Origin: Streptomyces sp. R41
GTDB lineage: Bacteria; Actinomycetota; Actinomycetes; Streptomycetales; Streptomycetaceae
Direction of reading: 5' to 3'
DNA: 64,000 bases
NCBI RefSeq assembly: GCF_041053055.1
Contig: NZ_CP163443.1
Span: 4,509,001-4,573,000, forward strand
Translations under genes and position numbers: made by a program
The notes under the pieces: model-generated
Databases searched by the model: none
Told to the model about the DNA's origin: nothing
Seen by the model: the letters and a program-made list of their open reading frames with translations, nothing else
In this document: one piece after another, positions 17,860 through 27,200 of the stretch
How the letters are laid out: every line of letters starts with the position of its first letter
How positions within the stretch are numbered: the stretch's first letter is position 1

Positions 17860-18320
17860 GGTAAGTCTCCTATGTCGGGCAGCAGATGATTCCGCTGCTC
17901 AGCGGTTGAAAGTGCGCTTCGGTACGTCGGTAAGTCTGGTGCCGGGAGGTGCTCCGGCGCGCTGGTGCTCAGCGCAGTCTTTTGCTGGGGAAAACCCCAC
18001 CCCCCAAGGTGCGGTCCGTACGACCGGACGTGCTCCCCAGCGGCGTAAAGCCAGGTTAAGGACAAGGCCTGCCCCCTCTCGTCCTCCAGCGGGACGAGCC
18101 CTCCCCGAGCCCTAGTACGGAGATCCCCCTAGGGGCCCTCCACCCTTCGGTGGAGTCCTTCTCGGGGTCGCCTCCACCCTCGAGCCCACTCAGCGTCCAC
18201 CCTCCCGCGACAATCAGCAGGTGCCGCGCGAAGCGCGCCGTTGAGGGGTGGTGGCTGGGCGACGGGAGGGCCAAGTGGGAAGCTGTTGTGCGGCAGATAG
18301 GTGCAAGGGGAAGGAATCTC
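17860..18320. other. Gene-free divergent spacer between the ABC ATPase and the MFS transporter
   Basis: 461 bases with no supported gene. It contains GGGG-AAAA-CCCC near 17990, the palindrome CCCCTAGGGG at about 18126-18135 and a perfect 7-bp hairpin CTCCACC-CTTC-GGTGGAG at 18138-18155. An ATG at 18150 would extend the transporter but has no ribosome site and overlaps this hairpin. Confidence 0.55.
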
Positions 18321-19838
18321 GTGGACCAGGGGGAAACCGGGATACGAGCCGCGGCGACGGGCTCGGCGGGCCGACCTCAGGGCACCCGCGGACGCCGCGC
18401 CGTGGTCGCCGCCCTCATGCTCGCGATGGCGCTGGCCGCGCTCGACTCCACCATCGTCTCCACGGCCGTACCGCAGATCGTCGGCGACCTCGGCGGCTTC
18501 TCCGTCTTCTCCTGGCTGTTCTCGGGCTATCTGCTGGCGGTGACGGTCACGCTGCCGGTGTACGGCAAACTCTCGGACACCTTCGGCCGCAAGCCGGTGC
18601 TGATCGCGGGCGCCGTCCTCTTCCTCGTCGGCTCCCTGCTCTGCGCCACCGCCTGGAACATGGCCGCGCTCATCGCCTTCCGCATCGTGCAGGGCCTGGG
18701 CGGCGGCGCCCTCCAGGGCACGGTGCAGACGCTCGCCGCCGACCTCTACCCGCTCAAGGAACGCCCCAAGATCCAGGCCAAGCTGTCCACCGTGTGGGCC
18801 ACCTCGGCGATCGCGGGTCCCGCGCTGGGCGGAGTCCTCGCGGCGTACGCCGACTGGCGGTGGATCTTCCTCATCAATCTGCCGATCGGTGCGCTCGCCC
18901 TGTGGCTGATCGTCCGTCACCTGCACGAGCCGGCACGGGAGACGACGCGGCGTCCGCGCATCGACTGGGCGGGCGCCCTCGCCGTCTTCGCCTGCGGCGG
19001 CGTCCTGCTCACCGCGCTGGTGCAGGGCGGCGTCGCCTGGGACTGGCTGTCGGCACCCTCGATCGCCCTGTTCGGCACGGGACTCGGCCTGGTCGCGGTG
19101 GTCGTGCTGGTCGAACGGCGGGCGGCCGAGCCGATCATCCCCGGCTGGGTGTGGCGGCGGCGCACCATCGCGGCGGTGAACCTGGCGCTCGGCGCGCTGG
19201 GTCTGCTCATGGTCGCGCCCACGGTCTTCCTGCCCACATACGCCCAGGCGGTTCTGGGCCTGGCCCCGATCGCCGCCGGATTCGTCCTCTCCGTATGGAC
19301 GTTGAGCTGGCCGGTGTCCGCGGCGCTCAGCCAGCACGTCTATCGCCGGATCGGCTTCCGCAACACCGCGATGCTCGGCATCGGCGCGGCGACCCTTCTC
19401 CTGCTGGCCTTCCCCTTCCTGCCCTACCCCGGCGAGCCGTGGCAGCCCGCGCTCCTCATGCTGCTCCTCGGCGGCGCGCTGGGCCTCTTCCAACTCCCGC
19501 TGATCATCGGCGTCCAGTCGAGCGTCGGCTGGGCCGAACGCGGCACGACCACCGCGTCCGTTCTCTTCTGCCGCCAGACCGGACAGACGATGGGCGCGGC
19601 CCTGTTCGGCGCAGTCGCCAACAGCGTGCTGGCCGCGCGGCTCGGCGGCGCGGGGGATCTCGACTCGGTGACCCGCGCGCTGGACTCGGGTGCCCCCGCC
19701 GAGCACCTGCGCCACGCGGTCGCCGACGCGGTCCACGCCGTGTACTTGGGGGCGGCCTGCGCGGCCGCGCTCTCCTTCCTGATCCTGCTGTTCGTCGCAC
19801 CGCGCCGCTTCCCGGTGCTGAAAGACCCCACGGACTGA
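18321..19838 (+). CDS. MFS drug transporter, DHA2 (EmrB/QacA) family
   Basis: A 505-residue, about 14-helix transporter. The DHA2 motif LDSTIVSTAVPQI is in helix 1, YGKLSDTFGRKPVLI gives the cytoplasmic 2-3 loop motif, and GGGALQGTVQTL and GPALGGVLAAYADWRWIFLINLPIG mark helices 4-6. It would export hydrophobic compounds by proton antiport. The GTG start at 18321 is chosen because GGGGAAGG lies just upstream and the usual short cytoplasmic N-terminus results. No regulator gene is adjacent, so the inducer is unknown. Confidence 0.92.
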   Translation: MDQGETGIRAAATGSAGRPQGTRGRRAVVAALMLAMALAALDSTIVSTAVPQIVGDLGGFSVFSWLFSGYLLAVTVTLPVYGKLSDTFGRKPVLIAGAVLFLVGSLLCATAWNMAALIAFRIVQGLGGGALQGTVQTLAADLYPLKERPKIQAKLSTVWATSAIAGPALGGVLAAYADWRWIFLINLPIGALALWLIVRHLHEPARETTRRPRIDWAGALAVFACGGVLLTALVQGGVAWDWLSAPSIALFGTGLGLVAVVVLVERRAAEPIIPGWVWRRRTIAAVNLALGALGLLMVAPTVFLPTYAQAVLGLAPIAAGFVLSVWTLSWPVSAALSQHVYRRIGFRNTAMLGIGAATLLLLAFPFLPYPGEPWQPALLMLLLGGALGLFQLPLIIGVQSSVGWAERGTTTASVLFCRQTGQTMGAALFGAVANSVLAARLGGAGDLDSVTRALDSGAPAEHLRHAVADAVHAVYLGAACAAALSFLILLFVAPRRFPVLKDPTD

Positions 19839-20086
19839 GAGACAACGGCGGACCAAGGCACCCGGCCCGGTGGACGACGGGACGGCGTGCACACAGTTGG
19901 CACACAAGTCCCGTACAACCACATGGGTAAACGCGGGTAACACCCCAGGTCACCGAAGTAAGCCATACCGACCACTCAGTTTGGTGAAACTCTCGCGCGC
20001 CCCGGCTACCTGCGAGTAGCGTGCGCTGCTCACCCCCCAGCTCCCTGCGGTCCGCACCGGACCCGAGCCACGCAAGGAGAAACGGG

Positions 20087-20575
20087 ATGTCAGACGCGTT
20101 CTCGTCCCCCGAGTACCAGCCGCCGCACCTACCGAGGCACCAACCGCCGTCCCCGCCGTCGTCCCATTACCCGCAGTTCCCGAACAGCGCCTCACCCTCC
20201 TACGTCACCTATCCCTGGCAGCCCCCGCCACCCGAGCCCGAGAGAAGGCGCCTGCCGCGCCACCAGGCGCTGGGGCACCACAGCGACATCAGACTCCTGC
20301 GCGGCGCGTACCGCTGGCAGCGGCGGGTGGCGACGCTCACCGCGCTCGGATACTTCACCCTCTTCCTCCTTCTCTCCGCGTTCGCGCCGTCGCTGATGAC
20401 GACCACGGTGTCTGGCGGGCTGTCGACCGGGCTGCTGCTCGGACTGCTCCAAGTACCCGTCACCTGCCTGGCGATCGGGCTGTACGAGTACACGGCGCGC
20501 CGGCGCGTCGACCCCATCGCGGACCGGATCCGCAAGCAGGCCGAGCTGGACGCGAAGCGGGAGGCGGCACGATGA
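20087..20575 (+). CDS. DUF485 small membrane protein, symporter partner
   Basis: A 162-residue protein. A Pro-rich N-terminal region of about 65 residues is followed by the DUF485 core of two transmembrane helices (LTALGYFTLFLLLSAFAP and LSTGLLLGLLQVPVTCLAIGLYEY) and a charged C-terminus. DUF485 proteins are regularly encoded just before acetate/pyruvate-type sodium symporters. AAGGAG precedes the ATG at 20087. The stop overlaps the symporter start (ATGA), so the pair is coupled. Confidence 0.88.
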   Translation: MSDAFSSPEYQPPHLPRHQPPSPPSSHYPQFPNSASPSYVTYPWQPPPPEPERRRLPRHQALGHHSDIRLLRGAYRWQRRVATLTALGYFTLFLLLSAFAPSLMTTTVSGGLSTGLLLGLLQVPVTCLAIGLYEYTARRRVDPIADRIRKQAELDAKREAAR

Positions 20576-22224
20576 CGGCGTTGAACGGGTTGACCGGGTT
20601 CAGCAGCTCCGCGCAGGCCATGTCCCTGGTGGCGTTCACGACGGTGGCCACGATCACGCTGCTGCTGTGCGTGATGACCGGACCCGACCGTGACGACCTG
20701 GACGAGTTCTACACGGGGTACGGATCGCTGTCGCCGATGCGCAACGGCCTTGCCATCGCCGGGGACTACATCTCCGCGGCGACCGTACTCGGCACGGGCG
20801 GGGTCATCGCGCTGGCCGGCTACGACGGCGTCGTACTGGCCCTCAGCACGGCGCTGTCCCTCATGCTGCTGATGTTCCTGCTGGCCGAACCGCTGCGCAA
20901 CGCGGGCCGGTTCACCATGGGCGACGCGCTCGCGCGCCGGATGCCGGGACGCGCGGTCCGCATCACCGCGTGCGCGGTGACGCTGGTAGCCCTACTACCG
21001 CTGATGCTGGTCCAACTTGCCGGTACGGGCGACCTGTTGGCGTTCATCCTCGGCTTCTCCAGCGACTCCCTCAAGACCGGCTGCGTCATCGGACTCGGCG
21101 CGCTGATGATCAGCTACGCGGCGATCGGCGGCATGAAGGGCACCGCCCTCATCCAGATCCTGAAGATCGTGATGCTGCTCGGGTCCGGGGCCGTCGTCGC
21201 CGTACTCATCCTGCACCGGTTCGACTGGAACCCGGGGGCGCTGCTCGACGCGGCCGGCAGCAACAGCGGCGTGGGCTCCGCGTTCCTCCACTCGGGCCTG
21301 GAGTTCGCGGGTGGCCCCAGCCCCCGCCTGGACATGATCACTTCGGAGCTGACCGTCGTCCTCGGCGGCGCCTGCCTCCCCCACATCACCATGCGGATGT
21401 ACACGGCTGGCAGCGCCCGGCAGGTGCGTCGCTCGATGTCCTGGGCGGTGCCGTGCGTGGCCCTGTTCGTCCTCGTCATCAGCGTCATCGGCTTCGGCGC
21501 CACCGCGCTGATCGGGCGCGACGTGATCGCGGGCGCCGACCCGCAGGGCAACACCGCGTACCTCCTGGGCTCCAGGGCGGCCTTCGGCCCCGACGTCTCG
21601 ACGGCGGAAACCCTCCTCTTCACCACCGTGACGACGGCGATCTTCCTGACTCTGCTCGCCTCGGTCGCCGGGATGATCCTGGCCTGCGCCAACTCCCTGG
21701 CCCACGACGTCTTCGCACACGGCCGCTTCTTCCGCGGCCGCCGCCACGACGACGAGCTGTCACCGCGCCGCGAAATGCTCCTGGCCCGCCTCTCCGCGCT
21801 CGCGGTCGGCGCGCCGGCCATCCTCCTGGCCACGCTCGTCCAACACCGCAGCCTGCAGCCCCTGGTCACCCTCTCCTTCTGCCTCGGCGCCTCCGCGATA
21901 GCGCCCGCCCTGGTCTACAGCCTCTTCTGGCGCCGCTACACCCGCACCGGGCTCCTCGCCACCCTCATCGGCGGCACCCTCACCGTCCTCCTCCTCATGC
22001 CCGGCACCAATCTCGTCTCCGGCTCCCCCATCTCCGCCTTCCCCGACGCCGACTTCAACTGGTTCCCCTTCACCACAACAGGCCTCGTCTCCATCCCCCT
22101 CGGCTTCGCCTACGGCTGGCTGGGCACGGTGGCCTCCGGCCGAAGGAAGGCGGAGGAACAGAGGAGGCAGTACGAGGCGGTCGAGGGGTGGATTCTGGCG
22201 GGGGCGGCGAGGAGGGGGAGCTAG
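20572..22224 (+). CDS. Sodium:solute symporter (SSS family, ActP-like)
   Basis: A 550-residue, about 13-helix transporter. FYTGYGSLSPMRNGLAIAGDYISAATVLGTGG (residues 43-74) is the helix 1-2 signature of acetate/monocarboxylate members such as ActP and MctC; GAADPQGNTAYL-like loops and the RRYTRTG C-terminal motif also fit. The likely substrate is a short-chain carboxylate, carried with Na+. It is the second gene of an operon with the DUF485 protein. No acs or acetate-metabolism gene is nearby to confirm the substrate. Confidence 0.87.
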   Translation: MTALNGLTGFSSSAQAMSLVAFTTVATITLLLCVMTGPDRDDLDEFYTGYGSLSPMRNGLAIAGDYISAATVLGTGGVIALAGYDGVVLALSTALSLMLLMFLLAEPLRNAGRFTMGDALARRMPGRAVRITACAVTLVALLPLMLVQLAGTGDLLAFILGFSSDSLKTGCVIGLGALMISYAAIGGMKGTALIQILKIVMLLGSGAVVAVLILHRFDWNPGALLDAAGSNSGVGSAFLHSGLEFAGGPSPRLDMITSELTVVLGGACLPHITMRMYTAGSARQVRRSMSWAVPCVALFVLVISVIGFGATALIGRDVIAGADPQGNTAYLLGSRAAFGPDVSTAETLLFTTVTTAIFLTLLASVAGMILACANSLAHDVFAHGRFFRGRRHDDELSPRREMLLARLSALAVGAPAILLATLVQHRSLQPLVTLSFCLGASAIAPALVYSLFWRRYTRTGLLATLIGGTLTVLLLMPGTNLVSGSPISAFPDADFNWFPFTTTGLVSIPLGFAYGWLGTVASGRRKAEEQRRQYEAVEGWILAGAARRGS

Positions 22225-22317
22225 ACGGGAGAGCCGGACGCGAACCCACGAAGCGGACGGACCCGGCCCTCAGGGCGGTACGGGCGCTGCCTTCTTGGCG
22301 ACCGAGCGGCCGCCCTC

Positions 22318-22908
22318 GCTGCCGCGCACCGCCACCGAAGCCGCGCTGCCTCTACTGCCGCCAAAGCCGCCCTCGCGTCGGCGCACAGCGCCGCGATCGC
22401 TGTGACGCTGCCGCGTGCTGACGCCGCAGCCGCCGTCGCTCTGCCCCCGTGGCCGCGCATCCGGCATCGCGCTACCGCGCACCGCCACCGAAGCCGCGCT
22501 GCCCTTACTGCCGCCAAAGCCGCCCTCGCGTCGGCGCACAGCGCCGCGATCGCAGTCGCGCTGCCGCGTGCTGGCGCCGCAGCCGCCGTCGCTCTGCCCC
22601 GGTGGCCGCGCAGCAGCCCTCACCGTGCCGCGTACCGCCGCCCAAGCCGCCCACACTCGGTGCACCACCCCGCGGTCGCAGTCGCGCTGCCGCGTGCTGG
22701 CGCCGCAGCCGCCGTCGCTCTGCCCCGGTGGCCGCGCAGCAGCCCTCACCGTGCCGCGTACCGCCGCCCAAGCCGCCCACACTCGGTGCACCACCCCGCG
22801 GTCGCAGTCGCGCTGCCGCGTGCTGGCGCCGCAGCCGCCGTCGCTCTGCCCCGGTGGCCGCGCAACAGCCCTCACGTTGCCGCGTACCGCCGCCCAAGCC
22901 GCCCTCGG
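22318..22908. repeat. Minisatellite of 126/153-bp units
   Basis: Units begin CTGCCGCGTGCTGNCGCCGC at 22408, 22561, 22687 and 22813; a partial unit precedes them and the last is truncated. Spacings are 153, 126 and 126 bases. The units at 22561 and 22687 are identical base for base, indicating recent duplication. The 27-base length difference keeps every unit a multiple of three. Confidence 0.9.
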
Positions 22909-23027
22909 GCCGCGCCTTCCAGCTGGCCGAGACGGGTGGGCGGGTGGGAAGCACGCCGCGGAGCGGCGAAGAAGGCCCCGTGGAGCGGGGCGGATCCGGG
23001 CCGTGGAGCGGCGAAAGCTTCCGGGGG

Positions 23028-23096
23028 CCGCGGAGTGGCAAGGTGCCGGGCCGCGGAGTGGCAAGGTGCCGGGCCGCGGAGCGGCAAGGTGCCGGC
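23028..23096. repeat. 23-bp tandem repeat, three copies
   Basis: CCGCGGAGYGGCAAGGTGCC begins at 23028, 23051 and 23074. It abuts the 3' end of the coiled-coil gene (stop at 23102). Confidence 0.85.
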
Positions 23097-23101
23097 GGGG
23101 G

Positions 23102-23989
23102 CTACTCCGCCGGGGCCCGCCCCGTCAGGGTCGCGAGGCTCGTGCGTACGTGGTCCATCTGGGCCCGTACGTCATCCCACCGCTCCCCGTGCTCGCGCAG
23201 CACCCGCTCGGTCTCCCGGGCGATCCGATCCTCCATGACCCGCGCCTCGGCAAGCAGCTCACCCGCACGGGACACCGCGTCCTCCTGCCCGTGCCGAGCC
23301 GACTCCTCGGCCTCGGCGAAGGCCCGCTCGGCATCGGCGACCGCGGCCTCGGCGCGCGCGGCGCGTTCGACATGGTGCGCGTCGAGCGCGGCCTCCCGCT
23401 CGGCGGCCGCACGCTCGGCCTCCGCCCAGCGCTCGGCGTGCTCCTTCTCCTGCTCGGCGAGCAGCCCCTCCGTACGCTGCCGCATCTCGCGCAGCGCGGC
23501 CAGCGCCTCACCACGGTTCTCCTTGATGTCACGGCGGGCCGAGATCCGCATCTCGTCGGCCTCCGCACGCGCGGCGAGCAGCCGCTGCCGGACGCGTTCC
23601 TCGGCCTCGCCGCGCACCTCGTCGGCGTACGCCTGCGCGGCCTCACGCACCCGCCGCGCCTCCGCCTCGGCCTCGTCGACGACCTGCTGGGTCTCACGGC
23701 GCGCGGTGTCGCGTACGGACGCGGCCTCCTCCTCGCCGAGTTCGAAGATGCGCCGGGCACGCTCGCCGAGCGTCTCGTACGTCTGCGGGGCGAGCCGCGC
23801 GACGCTCTCCCGCAGCCGCTCCACCTCCGCGCCCATCTCCTTGGCCAGCACGGTCAGCCGCGCGGCCCGCTCCCAGGCGGCGTCGCGGTCCCGGGAGAGC
23901 GCCGCGGCGTACGCGTCGACCTGCTCGGGACGGTAACCACGCCCCCGTACGGCCATGAAGCCGTGCGGCGACACCGATGCGCTGCTCAT
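23102..23989 (-). CDS. Filament-type coiled-coil protein (DivIVA/FilP-like)
   Basis: A 295-residue protein. The N-terminal RGRGYRPEQVDAYAAAL segment (about residues 14-31) has the DivIVA-like GYxxxxVDxF/Y pattern. The rest is an almost uninterrupted Ala/Glu/Arg coiled coil of about 230 residues. Streptomyces proteins of this build are often annotated as cellulose-binding protein and include FilP and Scy relatives that organise polar growth. The ATG at 23989 follows GGAGAGGGG; the ATG at 24040 adds an unlikely Cys/Arg-rich leader. A cytoskeletal role in hyphal growth is inferred from the fold only. Confidence 0.8.
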   Translation of the reverse strand: MSSASVSPHGFMAVRGRGYRPEQVDAYAAALSRDRDAAWERAARLTVLAKEMGAEVERLRESVARLAPQTYETLGERARRIFELGEEEAASVRDTARRETQQVVDEAEAEARRVREAAQAYADEVRGEAEERVRQRLLAARAEADEMRISARRDIKENRGEALAALREMRQRTEGLLAEQEKEHAERWAEAERAAAEREAALDAHHVERAARAEAAVADAERAFAEAEESARHGQEDAVSRAGELLAEARVMEDRIARETERVLREHGERWDDVRAQMDHVRTSLATLTGRAPAE

Positions 23990-24230
23990 CCTTGAACCCC
24001 TCTCCGCCCGACATACACGAAATGAAGATTTCGCGCACATCTTGATGGATCACACGGAAGTGTTCATAACGCGACACTCCGCCCACCCATTCGGCCAAGG
24101 ATGCGTCATTTGAGGTCGGAAGCCGCAATCGTGGTGTCACGACGCGGCGCCGAGAAGAACTGTTCGTCCTTCGCACGGTCCCATCCGGCGACATCACCGA
24201 CCCCGTCGACAAAGACGTACGAAGGCCCAC

Positions 24231-24277
24231 ACGACCGAGGCGCCCGACCCATCACACAGGTCGAGCGCCTCAGTCGT
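24231..24277 (-). terminator. Hairpin terminator after the deaminase/SUKH-4 gene
   Basis: The arms ACGACCGAGGCGCCCGACC and GGTCGAGCGCCTCAGTCGT pair over 19 positions with two mismatches around a loop of about 9 bases. It lies 17 bases beyond the stop at 24294. The remaining bases to 23990 form the upstream region of the coiled-coil gene, where I see no clear promoter. Confidence 0.75.
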
Positions 24278-24293
24278 ACGTGTGCCCGCGGAG

Positions 24294-27200
24294 CTACAGC
24301 AGGCCGTCCCACATCTGCTCCAGCAGGACCGACCACCAGCTCTCCGGGGAGCCGAGCGCCGCCGGGTCGAGGGAGGCGAGCTGGGCCTGGAAGTCGACGG
24401 TCCAGCGGCCCGCCTGCTCCTGGTTGAGGCCGAAGCGCAGCCGCCACATACGGCCGAGCAGGGCCAGGCAGCGCGCGAACTCGGGCAGACCCGTGTTCAC
24501 GAACTGCGGCGGCACCGGGGCACCGCCGGGACCCGCCTCCACCGGCACGGCCACGATGTTCGCCGTGCCGTACTGGACACAGATCGCCTTGCCGAAGTCG
24601 CTGCCCATGACGAGATACGAGCCCGCGTCCGCGGCGGGCTGCACCCCGCGCTCCTGCGCCAGCTCGGCGAGCGTCGGCACCGGACGGCCCGGCTGCGCCT
24701 GCGCCCAGAAGAACGGGCTCATGTCGACCGGAAGTCCGGCCACCACCAGCGTGTGCGCCACGATGTTCGGCACGCCCTGACGGGAGACCGCGGCTTGGTC
24801 GAACCGGAACACACCCGGCCCGAACGCCGCCGCCAGCTCCTGTCCGATCGCCTCCGGCGGGATCGGCGGCGCGGGCTGCACCGGCGGAATCGGCGCCCGT
24901 ACCGGCGCCGGCCGCGCCGGACCGTCCGCCACCTGGTGCAACTCGCCCTGGTGAGCCAGGAGTTGGTGCATGCCCTGCTGACGGCTCGCGTGATCCGTAC
25001 CGTACGGCGCGATGCTCGTGATCCGCGCCTGCGGCCACGTCTCCCGGATCATCCGCGCGCAGTACGCGCCCGGCAGCTCACACGACTCCAACTCCGTGTG
25101 CAGCTCCAGCACTTGCTGCGGCGGCACGTTCATCGCCCGCAACTCGTGCAGGATCTGCCACTCCGGGTGCGGCGTACCCGGCGCGGAACGCCGGATCAGC
25201 TGCTGCTCGGAGCCGTCCTGCGCGCGATAGCGCAGTACGGCCTGATAGCCGGGCCCGACGGTCGGCTGCCCCGCCTGCGGATAGCCGTACGCCGGCGGCT
25301 GCTGGCCGGGAGCCATCGGCTGACCCGGCATCGGCTGACCCGGCACTGGCTGCCCGGGCAGCGGCTGGGGAGCGCCCGGAGGCATACCGGGTGCCTGCGG
25401 GGGCGGCGGCGCGCCGGGACCGCCGACGGACGGCCCCGCGAGCACGGTCGCCGCGTGGTGAGCACCACCCGGAGGCGTACCTCCCGGAGGCTGCGGCGCA
25501 CCAGGAGCACCGGGCGGCTGCGGCGCCCCGGGACCACCGACGGCGGGACCCGCGAGCATCGTCGCGGCATGGTGAACACCACCCGGAGGCGTACCACCCG
25601 GAGGCTGCGGCGCACCAGGAGCACCCGGCGCGGCAGGCTGCCCCGGAGTACCAGGCGCGGCAGGCGCACCGGGAACACCAGGAGCGCCCGGAGGCTTGGG
25701 TGCGCCCGGAGCACCAGGCGGCTGCGGCGCCCCGGGACCACCGACCGCCGGACCGGCCAGCATCGTCGCCGCATGGTGAACGCCACCCGGAGGCTGCGGC
25801 GCACCAGGAGCACCAGGAGCACCGGGCGCGCCAGGCGCACCCCCCAGCCCCTCGGGCCCGTCAGGACCGAGCTGCGAGACGAGCTGCGTCGGCACGTACC
25901 CGCCCGCGGGGGTCCCCGGAGCACCGGGCCCGGACGGCGGAGGCGGCGTACTCCCCGCCCGCGCACCCGGCACACCCGGGGCGCTCGGCGGAGGCGGCGC
26001 GCTCACTCCACCACCGCGCGCACCCCGCGGCGGTGCCTGTGCCTTGCTGGTCGCGGCGTCGGCGATGTCACCGGCGTTGGGCGGCAGGGGTCGCGCCGGC
26101 GCGGCGGGCGGAGGCGTGCCGGGAGCACCCGGAGCCTGCGGCGCGGGCGGCGGCGTACCCGGAACTCCCCCCGGCCCCTGCGGGAACCCGTACGCGGGCG
26201 CACCCGGAGGCGGCGTGCCCTGCGGACCACCCGGGACCGGGGCACCCGGAGGCGGCGTACCCGGGACGGCCGAACCCTGCGGCGCACCAGGAGGAGGCGT
26301 ACCCGGGACTCCACCCGGGCCCTGCGGATAGCCGTACGAGGGCGCACCGGGAGGAGGCGTGCCCTGCGGCCCCCCGGGCCCCTGCGGATACCCGTACGAC
26401 GGCGCGACCGGCGGCGTTGCACCCTGGGGCGCACCGGGACCCGGCACCGGCGCGGGACCGCCGGGAGCACCCGGACCCTGCGAAGAGCCGGACGGCGACG
26501 GCGAGTTCGGGGCGTCGACCGCGGGCGCCAGCGCCGTGCGCGGAAGTTGGCTGCCCCCGGACATCAGGGCGGTCTTGGCATCCGGCGTCGCGGCCGGCGG
26601 CGGGGGGTCGTCGACATCAGTGAGCGGCGGCGCGAACACGGTCGCGGGCAGCGGTACGGAACGGTCGTCACCGGCGTCGGCGTTCGTGTCGGTCCCCGCC
26701 CACGGGGTGGCCGCGGAGGGCGCACCCGGCGTCACGGCGTCGTGCGGACCCGAGCCCGGCTCGTCGGCGGCCGCGGCCGCGGGCCACGGCGTACCCCCAC
26801 CGGGAGCCGAAGGCGTAGCGGGCGCGGCGTGCGCCCCCGGCGCGGAAGGCACCCCGTGCGCGTCCGACTGCCCCGGCGCACCCGGAACCGAACTCCCGCT
26901 CCCGGAAGCCCCATTGACAGACCCGCCGCCCAAGGAGGCGTCCCCGCCCGCAGAGGCGGCGGCGGGACGGGACCCAGCCCCGTCGGACGCCCCGGCGCCC
27001 GCCCGCCGATCCGGAATCCCCAACTTGTCCGCGGCCTCCTGCAACCACTCCGGAGGACTCAACAAGAAGGAAGTCTGGTTCAGATCGACCCGGGCCGCAG
27101 GCGCCGGCGAAGGCGCGGGCGCCGCGTCCGGAATCCCGTACTCCTCCTCGTACCGGCGAATCACCTCACCCACCGGCAGCGCGGGCCACAGCGTGGCCTC

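Larger units (their letters stand above)
22225..23101. other. Gene-free region between the symporter and the coiled-coil gene
   Basis: 877 bases containing two tandem-repeat arrays (22318-22908 and 23028-23096). Several frames are open through it on both strands, but base composition by codon position in the 126-bp unit does not show the Streptomyces coding pattern. In the frame of the longest plus-strand readings I count about 86, 74 and 79 per cent GC at positions 1, 2 and 3, where real genes here show the third position highest and the second near 50. I therefore call no gene. Confidence 0.65.

Noticed and set aside
22270..23995. Several frames through the 126-bp minisatellite, some running on antisense to the coiled-coil gene, as a repeat-protein gene.
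   Set aside because: Codon-position GC is not that of a Streptomyces gene, there are no ribosome sites, and several frames on both strands are equally open because the period is a multiple of three.
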